The notes: a model not told the origin generated them from the letters alone. 64,000 nt of DNA from Marinobacter sp. es.042 (GCF_900188315.1 NZ_LT897781.1:1240001-1304000); one strand, 5' to 3'; positions 44,649 through 53,701 are shown, numbered from the stretch's first letter. Program-made: numbers and translations.

Positions 44649-44670
44649 GCACCATGGACGGTGCTTTTTT
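44649..44670 (+). terminator. Terminator after the two-repeat PYSGQ gene
   Basis: GCACC/GGTGC stem with a 6-nt loop followed by six T residues, 27 bp after the stop. It confirms a monocistronic transcript for the small protein. Confidence 0.75.
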
Positions 44671-44680
44671 CAGTCTCGGG

Positions 44681-45511
44681 TTATGGTCGGAACGGTGAAT
44701 GTGTAAATTCGACGATCTCTCGAACGACTTCCGGATTCCGCAACAGCCGGCTATGGCCATACCCCGTTGTATGGGTTAAACGGCTCCTTGGAAACGCCTC
44801 GTTCAGTGCAACGGATTCAGTAACCGGAACTTCCGAATCAGAATCATCATGGATGAGCAAAACGGGTACCTCGATTCCAGGCGCAAGCGCAATCAGATCC
44901 AATCGATCAACACTCAGTCCTACCGTTTCTTCCATGTCGCGAACAAATAGACGCTCACTGCGCTCGCCAAGATTTACAAACCGGGCGAATCGACTGAGCA
45001 CGCCCTCTATCGTTGCCGGGCCTGAAACCAGTACCAGACGGTCGAAGCACCCCCTGGCGGATTGGGCGTAGACAAGGGCCGCAGCGCCCAGTGAATGCCC
45101 GATCGCAACATCAAAAGAACTCCCCACGTATTCATGGGCGTCCAGAACGGCCTCAATAAACCGTCCGGGATGAGATTTGGTGGCCGTTGAATCGCCATGG
45201 CCGGCCGGATGAACCGCATAAACGGTGCATTCATCCGGATCAATCTCACGGATCAGATCCCTGAATTGACCGATCCAACCCGACCACCCATGAAGGACCA
45301 GAACTTTCTTTGGCCCACTCCCATAAATTGACAGCAAGCCATCGTTATTGAGTGGCACCACCCTCTCAAACAATTCACGGGATGAGGCGCGCCTTTCGAC
45401 CTTGATTCGGGGACTGGTCATCAATCCGACAGCTTTTGATGCCGCGCTGGATGGCAGCAATCGGCTGTAAACACCGAACGCAGCCTGAAACATATTCAGA
45501 GAAAGGTTCAT
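44681..45511 (-). CDS. Alpha/beta hydrolase
   Basis: 276 residues. The oxyanion region LVLHGWSGWIGQFR, the nucleophile elbow GHSLGAAALVYA (Ser) and the late His in TTGYGHSRLLRNPEV give a complete triad, with Asp in LLIHDDSDSEVPVT. No signal peptide. Lipase, esterase or thioesterase activity cannot be told apart. Divergent from the lpd-like gene across about 240 bp; convergent with the small secreted protein gene. Confidence 0.85.
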   Translation of the reverse strand: MNLSLNMFQAAFGVYSRLLPSSAASKAVGLMTSPRIKVERRASSRELFERVVPLNNDGLLSIYGSGPKKVLVLHGWSGWIGQFRDLIREIDPDECTVYAVHPAGHGDSTATKSHPGRFIEAVLDAHEYVGSSFDVAIGHSLGAAALVYAQSARGCFDRLVLVSGPATIEGVLSRFARFVNLGERSERLFVRDMEETVGLSVDRLDLIALAPGIEVPVLLIHDDSDSEVPVTESVALNEAFPRSRLTHTTGYGHSRLLRNPEVVREIVEFTHSPFRP

Positions 45512-45748
45512 TTCCGTCTTCCTAAATTAGTTGAACACCGGTTCTTCATCTTTATAAAGTGTATATACATCTTCAAATACGATGCAAGCGTTAGTTGTTC
45601 ATTTCTTGTACACGCAATCGCCTCAAGCGCCGAGTTCAGACAGATGGATAATTTTTCCAACCTTCCTGCCGCCTTCCCCTTGGTCAAACTGCGGAGAATG
45701 GCACTCACATTCACGAACAGGATCCTCACAACATACAGGAGAGCAAAA

Positions 45749-47170
45749 ATGCTCAAACGCAAAGTTGATGTTGCCATTATTGGCACAGGCACAGCCGGTA
45801 TGGGTGCCTATCGCGAAGCTCGCAAACATACCGACAGCATCGCGCTGATTGAGGGGAGTCACTATGGCACCACTTGCGCGCGTGTCGGCTGCATGCCCAG
45901 TAAGCTTCTGATTGCCGCCGCAGAAGCCTCCCATGGCGCCAGGCATGCGGGGATTTTCGGGCTTAATGTCCCGACGGTTGAAACCGACGGTGCTGCGGTC
46001 ATGGAACGCGTTAGAAGAGAACGCGACCGGTTCGTCGGGTTTGTTGTTGAAGATGTCGACGAGTTTGACGATAGCCATAAGGTGCGTGGTTACGCACGGT
46101 TCGTGGATACCCATCGTTTGCAAATTGATAACGGTCTTGAAATCACTGCCGACCGGATTGTTATTGCAACAGGTTCCAGACCGTTTATTCCTGAAGTACT
46201 GGAGGGCGCGGGTAACCGCCTGCTCGTCAACGACGATGTATTCGAACTGGAACATCTTCCGACATCCGTACTTGTTGTCGGGGCCGGTGTTATCGGTCTG
46301 GAATTGGGGCAGGCCCTAAGCCGACTCAACGTCAACGTTACGATGCTGTCGCGCAACGAATCGGTCGGTGGAATTGCCGACTCCGAAATCCGGAAAATTG
46401 CTGCGGATACTTTCCAGTCCGAATTTGATCTCGTCCTTCACGCGGAAGTCCTCACAGCAAAGGAAACCCTGAACGGCGTGCAGGTGACCTATCGCACATC
46501 CGGAGGCATCGTTCACACGGTAGTGGTTGATTATGTACTGGCCGCAACCGGTCGCATTCCCAACACTGACAAACTCGGCCTCGAGAATACCGGCATCGCC
46601 CTGGACGCCCGCGGCGTTCCAGACTCTGATCGGTACACCATGCAAACCAGTGCACCGCACATATTCATTGCAGGTGACGCCAACAATGAGTTGCCCCTGT
46701 TACATGAGGCTTCAGATGAGGGGCGTATCGCGGGCAGCAACGCGGGAACCTTTCCCAATGTGGAACGCGGCCATCGACGCGCCGGGTTGGGCGTCGTCTT
46801 TTCCGACCCCCAGGTTGCCAGCATAGGCAAGCGAGCGCACGAATTGGCGCCACACACCTTCATCACTGGGGCGGTCAGCTTTCACAACCAGGGAAGAAGC
46901 CGCGTAATGGCCAAAAACCAGGGCATGCTCAAGGTCTACGCAGACAAGCACAGCGGCATTCTGCTTGGCGCAGAAATGTTTGGACCGGCTGCGGAGCATA
47001 TTGGTCACCTTCTGGCCTGGGCCGTGCAACAGTCTCTAACGGTAAACGAGGTACTCGGGATGCCTTTCTATCACCCGGTTATTGAAGAAGGTGTTCGCAC
47101 CGCCTTCCGGAATGCGGCAGAACAGTTGAAAAATATAGAACGTGAGGAGGCATCCCATGCAGTTGCTTGA
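45749..47170 (+). CDS. Dihydrolipoyl-dehydrogenase-like flavoprotein disulfide reductase
   Basis: 473 residues. FAD motif VAIIGTGTAGMGAYREA at the N-terminus, redox-active disulfide in TTCARVGCMPSKLL (Cys-x4-Cys), NAD motif VVGAGVIGLELGQAL and the C-terminal dimer site with FYHPVIEEG (catalytic His). ATG with AGGAG 7 nt upstream. No 2-oxoacid dehydrogenase genes are nearby, so it is not the housekeeping E3; it may reduce another disulfide or a metal. It overlaps the NrtS-like gene by 14 bp. Confidence 0.92.
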   Translation: MLKRKVDVAIIGTGTAGMGAYREARKHTDSIALIEGSHYGTTCARVGCMPSKLLIAAAEASHGARHAGIFGLNVPTVETDGAAVMERVRRERDRFVGFVVEDVDEFDDSHKVRGYARFVDTHRLQIDNGLEITADRIVIATGSRPFIPEVLEGAGNRLLVNDDVFELEHLPTSVLVVGAGVIGLELGQALSRLNVNVTMLSRNESVGGIADSEIRKIAADTFQSEFDLVLHAEVLTAKETLNGVQVTYRTSGGIVHTVVVDYVLAATGRIPNTDKLGLENTGIALDARGVPDSDRYTMQTSAPHIFIAGDANNELPLLHEASDEGRIAGSNAGTFPNVERGHRRAGLGVVFSDPQVASIGKRAHELAPHTFITGAVSFHNQGRSRVMAKNQGMLKVYADKHSGILLGAEMFGPAAEHIGHLLAWAVQQSLTVNEVLGMPFYHPVIEEGVRTAFRNAAEQLKNIEREEASHAVA

Positions 47171-47402
47171 ACTGTTCCGGCGTTACCACAAACAGGCGGC
47201 AAAGGTTGCCCTTGTAGTAGGTTCGATTCTGTTGCTGATCAACCAACATGATGCGCTGTTCGGATATCAGAAAATTCAATGGCTGCCGGCAGTCTTGACC
47301 TACTGCGTCCCATTCTGCGTTTTCATGCTCGGTAAACTGTCCAGCGCACGGGATTGCCAGAGATCCTCCGGACTGAATGTGCCCGTTTCAAGGTATCGTT
47401 AA
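47157..47402 (+). CDS. nrtS: NrtS-like nitrate/nitrite transporter (two-helix)
   Basis: 81 residues with two TM helices: KVALVVGSILLLINQHDALF and WLPAVLTYCVPFCVFMLG. The LINQHDAL and WL..LLTY.VPFCV pattern matches the small NrtS family shown in cyanobacteria to move nitrate and nitrite. The GGAGG and ATG lie inside the 3' end of the flavoprotein gene, so the two are translationally coupled. Assignment rests on pattern memory, so moderate confidence. Confidence 0.6.
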   Translation: MQLLELFRRYHKQAAKVALVVGSILLLINQHDALFGYQKIQWLPAVLTYCVPFCVFMLGKLSSARDCQRSSGLNVPVSRYR

Positions 47403-47410
47403 CCACTCGA

Positions 47411-47443
47411 ATATCGCCGCACTGTGTCTCAGTGCGGCGATAT
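47411..47443. terminator. 14-bp hairpin between nrtS and the tetR gene
   Basis: ATATCGCCGCACTG and CAGTGCGGCGATAT are separated by 5 nt. It lies 8 bp after nrtS and overlaps the last codons of the convergent TetR gene. The rightward T-run is poor (CATTCTTG), but the stem is perfect and may stop transcription from both sides. Confidence 0.6.
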
Positions 47444-47998
47444 CATTCTTGAGGCAACCCCCTTAGCCTTTAGTGCTGCGTCCAGATCGCCTTCAACATG
47501 CGCTTTTACAATGGCGCCCTCTTTCAACAAAAACAGCGCATTAGCCAACTCTTCTGCATCGGCTTCTAAACTGCAGATTTCCAGGGTGTGCTGCTTCAAG
47601 AGTTCAAAAATCCTGGTCTTGTGAGCCGCACATCGTTTGTGTACCGGGTGCTCGGGATCGCTGTACTCACCACAGGTATTGATAAAGAAGCACCCATAGA
47701 AACGATGTAGTGTCGGTACGCGATTGTTAAACCAATCATGCACCGCATCAAACATCTCCATAAGAGCCTCTCTTCCCGCGGGCTGATCGCTCATTCGCGA
47801 CTCCAACCATTGGAAAAACAGTTTGTCGCGATGCGCGACAGCAGCCTCTACCAGGCTGTCCTTGCTCTCGAAATGATTGTAGAGCGTTTGCTTTGCTACA
47901 CCCGACTCCTGGAGCACCTGGTTTATACCGATAGCGTGGATCCCATGTTCATAGAACAGTCGCAATGCCGTATCAATTAAAACCTGTCTTCGTCCCAT
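47429..47998 (-). CDS. TetR-family transcriptional repressor
   Basis: 189 residues. HTH at about 20-50: GINQVLQESGVAKQTLYNHF is a textbook TetR recognition helix. The C-terminal half is a helical ligand domain with several Cys and His (FYGCFFINTCGEY). Two matching palindromes lie immediately upstream and are its likely operators, so it is probably autoregulated. Other targets may include the convergent lpd-nrtS pair or the divergent sigma factor. Confidence 0.92.
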   Translation of the reverse strand: MGRRQVLIDTALRLFYEHGIHAIGINQVLQESGVAKQTLYNHFESKDSLVEAAVAHRDKLFFQWLESRMSDQPAGREALMEMFDAVHDWFNNRVPTLHRFYGCFFINTCGEYSDPEHPVHKRCAAHKTRIFELLKQHTLEICSLEADAEELANALFLLKEGAIVKAHVEGDLDAALKAKGVASRMISPH

Positions 47999-48040
47999 CT
48001 GCGGACCTCCGTTTTTTCATTGAATATATCTTGACCAAAT

Positions 48041-48082
48041 TAGACAGATCTGTCTAGAATTAAAAATAGACCGACTTGTCTA
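48041..48082. promoter_or_regulatory. Twin palindromic TetR operators
   Basis: A perfect 16-bp palindrome TAGACAGATCTGTCTA at 48041-48056 and a near-copy TAGACCGACTTGTCTA at 48067-48082, centres 26 bp apart, begin 43 bp upstream of the TetR start. Half-site TAGAC/GTCTA is kept in both. Spacing and position are typical of TetR autoregulation. Confidence 0.75.
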
Positions 48083-48187
48083 CTTCAAGAAATGCCACGC
48101 GCCGTTATGAACAGGGTGTTTTTTGACTGGTGTTGTTGTCGGTTTCATTAGCGAACCACCAGCGAACACGGCACGGAGAAGAGCACG

Positions 48188-48784
48188 ATGGACATACAAA
48201 TCAAAACTACCCGGCAGGCGCCCGTGTTTGGGCTTGAAGCTGATCTGATTGATGGCTTGCAGGCCGGACACCCGAAAGCCTTTGCGGAAGCTTACCGGAG
48301 ATATCATCCGGTAATGCTGAGGGTTGCGGCCAAATATACCTCTGCAGCCGTTGCCGAAGATATCGCTCAGGAGGCCTGGATGGCGGCCATTGGAGCCATT
48401 GGGTCTTTCGAGGGCCGTTCGTCACTCAAGACCTGGCTGTGCCGTATTGTCACCAATAAAGCCTTCAACACGTATCGGGAAAATCGGAAAGAGTTTCCCG
48501 CAACGCCCAGCCTCGCCCTGTTATCCGATAGCTCTCAGGACAACCAATTTAGTGGCACCGCCGGGCATCTGAGCGAACCGGAGCTGGCTACCCAGACTGC
48601 AAAGGTTCAGGAACGCATTCGCGTTGAATTGAAGAAGATGAATCGGGACCACGCTAACGCGATTCTGCTGAAGGGCATGAGCCCCATGACAGGTTCGCAG
48701 GTGTCTGAAGTGCTGGAGATTTCTCACGGAAACCTGCGGGTCATTCTGCACCGTGCACGAAACGAGTTGGCCGCCCTGCTCTGA
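48188..48784 (+). CDS. ECF-type RNA polymerase sigma factor
   Basis: 198 residues. Region 2 is visible in [20 protein letters not shown] and [20 protein letters not shown]; region 4 lies in [20 protein letters not shown]. No zinc-finger anti-sigma gene follows, unusual for this class. The next gene encodes an NTF2-like protein 46 bp downstream. The start ATG has a GGAG some 8-10 nt upstream. Regulon unknown. Confidence 0.9.
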   Translation: MDIQIKTTRQAPVFGLEADLIDGLQAGHPKAFAEAYRRYHPVMLRVAAKYTSAAVAEDIAQEAWMAAIGAIGSFEGRSSLKTWLCRIVTNKAFNTYRENRKEFPATPSLALLSDSSQDNQFSGTAGHLSEPELATQTAKVQERIRVELKKMNRDHANAILLKGMSPMTGSQVSEVLEISHGNLRVILHRARNELAALL

Positions 48785-48830
48785 TCAAGGCGGCCTTGTT
48801 ACTGTGTTTTGCCACAACTGGAGAAACCTT

Positions 48831-49301
48831 ATGAGTACCCAACGTCCACCACTACCTCCCTTCACACGGGAAAGTGCCATTGAAAAAGTCCGCCTTGCAG
48901 AAGATGGCTGGAACAGCCGTGACCCTGCGAAGGTCGCCCTCGCCTACACAGAGGACACACGCTGGCGCAACCGGGCCGAGTTCGCCAATGGCCGCAAACA
49001 GGTCGAGGAGTTCCTCACCCGTAAATGGAATCGTGAGCTGGATTACCGCCTGATCAAGGAGCTGTGGGCTTACACTGACAACCGCATTGCCGTGAGATAT
49101 GCCTACGAGTGGCACGACGACAGTGGAAACTGGTTCCGGTCCTACGGAAACGAAAACTGGGAATTCGATGCCGACGGCCTGATGCAGCGCCGTTTCGCAT
49201 GCATCAACGACAGTCCCATCAAAGAGTCAGACAGGCTTTTCCATTGGCCACTCGGTCGTAGACCGGATGACCATCCTGGCCTCAGTGACTTGGGGCTTTG
49301 A
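48831..49301 (+). CDS. NTF2-like protein of the DUF1348 family
   Basis: 156 residues, cytoplasmic. [20 protein letters not shown] is the typical first helix of DUF1348 and [20 protein letters not shown] the strand region of an NTF2/SnoaL cone fold. GGAG lies 7 nt before the ATG, and an upstream in-frame start is rejected. These proteins occur beside oxidative-stress or sigma-factor genes; activity is unknown. It may be under the sigma factor encoded just upstream. Confidence 0.88.
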   Translation: MSTQRPPLPPFTRESAIEKVRLAEDGWNSRDPAKVALAYTEDTRWRNRAEFANGRKQVEEFLTRKWNRELDYRLIKELWAYTDNRIAVRYAYEWHDDSGNWFRSYGNENWEFDADGLMQRRFACINDSPIKESDRLFHWPLGRRPDDHPGLSDLGL

Positions 49302-49308
49302 TGTTTAC

Positions 49309-49339
49309 GGCGCAGAATTCCCTCCGGGAATTCTGCGCC
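49309..49339 (+). terminator. Perfect 14-bp hairpin after the DUF1348 gene
   Basis: GGCGCAGAATTCCC pairs with GGGAATTCTGCGCC around a TCC loop, 7 bp after the stop codon. No T-run follows (ATATCCCCC), so termination would not be canonical; an mRNA-stabilising 3' hairpin or protein-binding site is possible. A weaker GGCGGC/GCCGCC hairpin with TTAATTTT lies about 17 bp further on. Confidence 0.45.
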
Positions 49340-49533
49340 ATATCCCCCATTCCGGCGGCCCAGTGCCACGGGCGCCGCCTTAATTTTCGCAATCTTCCCA
49401 TCGCTTTTTCCCCGAGTTTGCTTCTCAGACATCCTGCCGAGTTTTCAGCACGATTCGCCGCCTCCCCGCCTTTGAAAAGCACTAGATTAGAGCCCTCAAC
49501 GACTTGATCCACCTCTGAAAAAGGGTAAACGTC

Positions 49534-50301
49534 ATGGACAAAAAGATCTCTGGGCTGGGGGCAGTGATCAGTGCGGCCTTTCTCTTCTCGGCAACAGCTC
49601 ATGGCTCCGGGAGTCATGCTCCGATTATCAAACAGGTAACGGATCGCGGACTGAAGGTGGTCTCTTCCTTCGAGGCCATTGACGGTATGACCGGGTATAT
49701 TCTCGATTCGAACGGTTCTCCGGTCACTCTCTACGTTACCCAAGACGGAGAGCATGCATTTGTTGGAACGCTGATCGATAAGAAAGGTTTGAATCTCTCT
49801 GCTCCCAGAGTCCAAGAGATTTTCCATGATGCGAAAAATCAACAGGCCTGGGCAGAGCTCGAAAACAGCCACTGGATTCAGGACGGTGACCCGAACGCAG
49901 AAACCGTGGTTTACGCCTTCGTAGACCCAAACTGCCCTTATTGTCACAGGTTCCGGACAGCCGCCTTGCCTTGGATTAACGAGGGCAAAGTTCAAATCAG
50001 GCATATTGTGGTCGGAGTGCTTGCCAGCGACAGTGTTGCGAAAGCCTCAACAATCCTTGGCTCGAACAGACCTCACGGCGCGTACATCAAGAACTTTGAG
50101 ACCTTCCGAAGTGGAGGCATCGTGCCGGTACATGCAGCCTCGGAGCGAGGCAAAGCCCAGGTGGAAGCGAATAACCGCTTGATGTCCAACCTCGGCGTTA
50201 GTGCCACTCCCGGAATTTATTACAAAGATTCCACCGGTAATGTGAAGATGCGCCTTGGTCTGCCTCCAGAGAGTGAACTGAATCGCATCTTGAATCCCTA
50301 G
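49534..50301 (+). CDS. dsbG: Thiol:disulfide interchange protein DsbG
   Basis: 255 residues. Signal peptide (ISAAFLFSATAHG), then an N-terminal dimerisation domain and a thioredoxin domain with active site DPNCPYCHRF; cis-Pro at VSATPGIYY. DsbG keeps single cysteines reduced and isomerises disulfides in the periplasm. CPYC and the length fit DsbG better than DsbC. It lies beside ccoG and the bufferin operon, which also need thiol or copper control. Confidence 0.92.
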   Translation: MDKKISGLGAVISAAFLFSATAHGSGSHAPIIKQVTDRGLKVVSSFEAIDGMTGYILDSNGSPVTLYVTQDGEHAFVGTLIDKKGLNLSAPRVQEIFHDAKNQQAWAELENSHWIQDGDPNAETVVYAFVDPNCPYCHRFRTAALPWINEGKVQIRHIVVGVLASDSVAKASTILGSNRPHGAYIKNFETFRSGGIVPVHAASERGKAQVEANNRLMSNLGVSATPGIYYKDSTGNVKMRLGLPPESELNRILNP

Positions 50302-50307
50302 GCCGCC

Positions 50308-50345
50308 AAGGGGACGGCTCGAGGAGATTCGCGGCCGTCCCTTTG
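50308..50345 (+). terminator. Terminator after dsbG
   Basis: Stem GGGACGGC/GCCGTCCC with a 15-nt loop begins 10 bp after the stop and is followed by TTTGTTC. It also faces the convergent ccoG end. Confidence 0.65.
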
Positions 50346-50367
50346 TTCATCCCAAAAACCGATCCCA

Positions 50368-51762
50368 TCAGTGTTTGGGGGGGCCAAGAAAGGTGGTGGT
50401 GCCGGTTATCACTGCCCCTTCTTGATTCAGCGTACTGACCTCAAAAACAACGTCGTTGGCCCCGGAATCAAGGGAAGAGGATGGAACAGCGACAGAGAAT
50501 GGGATTTCAACCCTCTCACCTGCTCCAACGACGATACCTCCGGGACCTGTGGTTGAAAATTCTTCAAAACCGCCAACCTCGATCACCAGGTACCTCGGGC
50601 TGCTGTCTTTATTGGTAAGCTTGAGCAAATAGCTGTTTTCAATGTTGCCCCCGCCTGTATAGCGATACATTCCGCGATCTCTCTCGACGTCGAGGGTTAC
50701 CAGTGGTCTGGACGCCACGCCCCAGGAAAAAAGTCCAATCATCAAGGAGAGGAACACAAAATACCCCACCAGTCGTGGCCTCAGAAGGTTCGTTTTCCCT
50801 CCCTTCAGGTCGCGCTCGCTGGCGTAACGTACCAGTCCACGGGCGTATCCCATCTTGTCCATGATCGAGTCGCAGGCGTCGATACACGCCGCACATCCGA
50901 TACATTCCATTTGCAAGCCATCGCGGATATCGATACCGGTCGGGCATACCTGCACACACATCTGGCAATCGATGCAATCTCCAAGCTCTTGAGAGACTTG
51001 TACATCGTCTTTTTTACGTGAACCTCGCGGTTCCCCCCGCGCGGCATCGTAGGAAATAACCAGGGAATCGGCATCTACCATGGATGACTGAAAGCGGCCG
51101 TAGGGGCACATATGGAAACAGACTTTCTCCCTCAGCCATCCCGCATTCAGGTATGTGGCGCTGGTAAAAAAGAAGATCCAGAAGACCGCCCAGACCGAAG
51201 CTTCCATGGCAATAAGGTCAGCGACCAGGCCCCGAATAGGCGTGAAATACCCCACAAAGGTGATGGCCGTAACCAGTCCAATCAGCAACCAAAGACCATG
51301 TTTCATTCCCCGGCGAGCAACTTTATTGGCGGTGAGAGGTGCGGCATCGAGTTTGAGCCGCCTGTTCCGATCCCCCTCTGCCAATCGCTCTGCCCACAGG
51401 AAAACCCATGTCCAGACACTTTGCGGGCAGGCGTATCCACACCACACTCGACCCGCCAGAACCGTCAAAAAAAACAGGCCGAAGGCACAGATCAGGAGAA
51501 TCGCGGCAAGCAACACCAGGTCTTCCGGCCAAAACGTCGCAGAGAAAATATGGAATTTCTTCTCCGCGAGATCCCAGAGCACAGCCTGCCTTCCGCCCCA
51601 ATTCAGCCACGCGACACCGAAATACAGTGCGAAAAGTACCAGTCCCCCCGCGATCCGGAGTCGGCGATAAACGCCGGAGAAGCTTCGGGGCTGGATTTTT
51701 TGGGTGGCCCCGGGGGCCGGAGCAGGAGATTCAATCTGTTTAACAGAGATCAGGCGACTCAT
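50368..51762 (-). CDS. ccoG: Cytochrome oxidase accessory protein CcoG (RdxA/FixG)
   Basis: 464 residues with five TM helices and a polyferredoxin region. Membrane helices carry WCGYACPQSVWTWVFLW; two 4Fe-4S clusters are in CIDCQMCVQVCPTGID and CIGCAACIDACDSIMD. The C-terminal Ig-like domain is periplasmic. CcoG is known as a Cu(II) reductase that prepares copper for cbb3 oxidase. The usual ccoNOPQ and ccoS/I genes are absent here, so this is a detached copy near copper-handling genes. AGGTG lies 8 nt before the ATG. Confidence 0.95.
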   Translation of the reverse strand: MSRLISVKQIESPAPAPGATQKIQPRSFSGVYRRLRIAGGLVLFALYFGVAWLNWGGRQAVLWDLAEKKFHIFSATFWPEDLVLLAAILLICAFGLFFLTVLAGRVWCGYACPQSVWTWVFLWAERLAEGDRNRRLKLDAAPLTANKVARRGMKHGLWLLIGLVTAITFVGYFTPIRGLVADLIAMEASVWAVFWIFFFTSATYLNAGWLREKVCFHMCPYGRFQSSMVDADSLVISYDAARGEPRGSRKKDDVQVSQELGDCIDCQMCVQVCPTGIDIRDGLQMECIGCAACIDACDSIMDKMGYARGLVRYASERDLKGGKTNLLRPRLVGYFVFLSLMIGLFSWGVASRPLVTLDVERDRGMYRYTGGGNIENSYLLKLTNKDSSPRYLVIEVGGFEEFSTTGPGGIVVGAGERVEIPFSVAVPSSSLDSGANDVVFEVSTLNQEGAVITGTTTFLGPPKH

Positions 51763-51877
51763 TTGCTTCGCACCTATGCCATGGTCGATCAGAAACGGAA
51801 GGCAGGAGGATAGTCGGTCGCGATGAATGGGGGCAGGACCACTTTTTTAAATTTTTATAGGGACAGTTGGTGGAAGT

Positions 51878-53278
51878 TCAGATCATTAATTCAGGGAGTC
51901 TCTTCAAGGCGGAAACACGGGCGGCGTTCCAGGGGTGAGCAAAGCTGATTCTAAGGCAGTTGGAGAACTTTCCGGATACAGAGAAGAGATTTCCCGGCGT
52001 AATAACAATCCCCTCCCGCAGCGCCCTGCCGTAGAGCCTCAGTGTGTCGACGTCTTCCTGAAGCTCTACCCAGAGAGCCAGACCACCATGGGGGGTTGTT
52101 ACCCGAAGAGAGACGTTCCAGCCACTGAGAAGCTCAAGCAACTGATCCCGTCGCCGCCACAAGTCCTGCCGGTGGCGGCGCAAAAACGACGCATAACCGC
52201 CCTCAGCGATGAAACCTGCCACGCCTTCCTGGAGGAATCGGCTACTCGCCAACTGGGAGGTCAGTTTCAGTTTGACGATTTCGTCATGCCATCTTCCACC
52301 TGAAACCCATCCAAGACGGAGATCGCGGGATAGAACTTTTGAAAAGGAACTGCAGTGGATAACCCGGGCAGAGGTGTCGATGGCTTTCAGTGTATCGGGC
52401 ACATTCAACCAGCCAGATTCAGCGTAAATGTCATCCTCGATGATGGCGACGTCATGGCGCTCTGCCAGCGCCAGTAACCCTCTCCGCGCTTCAGTCGGCA
52501 TGACAGAACCGGTAGGCGTAGCAAACGCTGGCGACACCACACAAGCTTTAACATCCCAGACCTTCAGTACATCCTCAAGCGCGCTCACATTCATGCCACT
52601 TTCCGGCGATGCAGGTATCTCGATCACCCGTAATTGAAGCTGTTCAAGTAGCTGGAGCACGCCATAAAACCCGGGAGTTTCCACCGCGACCACATCGCCA
52701 CTTTTGCAAACAGCCATCAGCGCGAGGAACAACGATTGCTGGCAACCCGACGTGATACAGAAGTCATCCGCTTGCGCAATCCAACCTCTTCGGGCGGCTC
52801 TCAGAGCGATCTGATTACGCAATTCCTGATCCCCGGCTGGCTCGTCATAGTACTGAAATCTTGTGGACTGCCGCCTCAGAGCCCGACCGATCGACCGGTT
52901 GAGTTGAATGATCCCCGGTGGCGGCTCATCCCGGTTACAAGCCGGCAGCAGATCAAAGGCCGCGCTGCGGGTCATTATGTCCTGGAATACCTGGCTTACC
53001 GACACAGGTTTTGGCTCGTCCGGCGTCGGTGCTTGCCCGGGAACCTCGAATTTGTTCTGGGGAGGTACAACAAAAAAACCGCTGCGTTCCCGAGCCTCTA
53101 TGAGCCCGAGCGCTTCCAGCCGCTGCAGCGCATGCTGCACAGTAATCTTGGAAAGATCATAGTCCTGGCAGAGTGATCTTATTGAGGGGAGCCGCTCGCC
53201 AGCTCGCCATCGACCCGTTTCAATCTGGTCTCGCAGGGTTACCTCAAGTTTCTGGTATCTCGGCAATGGCTTTGCCAT
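51878..53278 (-). CDS. MocR-type regulator (GntR HTH fused to aminotransferase fold)
   Basis: 466 residues. The N-terminal winged helix (RLPSIRSLCQDYDLSKITVQ) is GntR type; residues about 110-466 form a class-I aminotransferase-like domain, with the PLP Lys in SSFSKVLSRDLRLGWVS. MocR proteins use PLP or its conjugates to regulate amino-acid, vitamin B6 or taurine genes. Here it lies between ccoG and the thioredoxin gene, on the same strand; the target is unknown. The RBS is weak. Confidence 0.93.
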   Translation of the reverse strand: MAKPLPRYQKLEVTLRDQIETGRWRAGERLPSIRSLCQDYDLSKITVQHALQRLEALGLIEARERSGFFVVPPQNKFEVPGQAPTPDEPKPVSVSQVFQDIMTRSAAFDLLPACNRDEPPPGIIQLNRSIGRALRRQSTRFQYYDEPAGDQELRNQIALRAARRGWIAQADDFCITSGCQQSLFLALMAVCKSGDVVAVETPGFYGVLQLLEQLQLRVIEIPASPESGMNVSALEDVLKVWDVKACVVSPAFATPTGSVMPTEARRGLLALAERHDVAIIEDDIYAESGWLNVPDTLKAIDTSARVIHCSSFSKVLSRDLRLGWVSGGRWHDEIVKLKLTSQLASSRFLQEGVAGFIAEGGYASFLRRHRQDLWRRRDQLLELLSGWNVSLRVTTPHGGLALWVELQEDVDTLRLYGRALREGIVITPGNLFSVSGKFSNCLRISFAHPWNAARVSALKRLPELMI

Positions 53279-53306
53279 GGTTTGATCTGTCTCCCCGCCT
53301 TCTCAC

Positions 53307-53330
53307 AAAAAAGCCGGGCGCGGGCCCGGC
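53307..53330 (-). terminator. Strong terminator of the bufferin/thioredoxin unit
   Basis: On the minus strand, stem GCCGGGC/GCCCGGC with a 4-nt loop is followed by six T residues (53307-53312). It lies 33 bp after the thioredoxin stop and separates this unit from the MocR gene. Confidence 0.92.
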
Positions 53331-53362
53331 AAACTGAGTTTACTCTCAAAAACGCCAACAAT

Positions 53363-53701
53363 TCACGCCAGTTGGGATACCTTTTGCTTCAGCCCGTCGA
53401 TCCAGCTGGCCAGATCCTTCAGAGATTTGGACCCGGTTTCCTGACCCATGAACTGATCACGCCTGAGCAAAACCAGCGTTGGGATGGCTCGCACGCCGAA
53501 CTTTGCTGCGATGTCATGCTTCTGATCCACATCAACCTTGATCACCGCTGTGTCTTGGTTAAATTCGCTGAACTGTTCCATAACCGGGTTCATCACTTTG
53601 CACGGTGCACACCAGGGAGCCCAGAAATCCAGCAACAACCACTCATGTCGATTTGCCAGATCGCCCAGCTCGTCAAACGTATTCAGATTTACAATCGGCA
53701 C
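53363..53701 (-). CDS. Thioredoxin-family protein near the bufferin operon
   Basis: 112 residues from a GTG with GGAGG 9 nt upstream (MPIVNLNTFDELGD); an upstream in-frame extension has no RBS and reads through a hairpin. Active site WAPWCAPCK, with Ala where classical thioredoxin has Gly; cis-Pro in VRAIPTLVLL. Cytoplasmic. It may keep substrate cysteines of BufA or BufB reduced, which is inference. It is separated from bufD by 108 bp. Confidence 0.88.
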   Translation of the reverse strand: MPIVNLNTFDELGDLANRHEWLLLDFWAPWCAPCKVMNPVMEQFSEFNQDTAVIKVDVDQKHDIAAKFGVRAIPTLVLLRRDQFMGQETGSKSLKDLASWIDGLKQKVSQLA

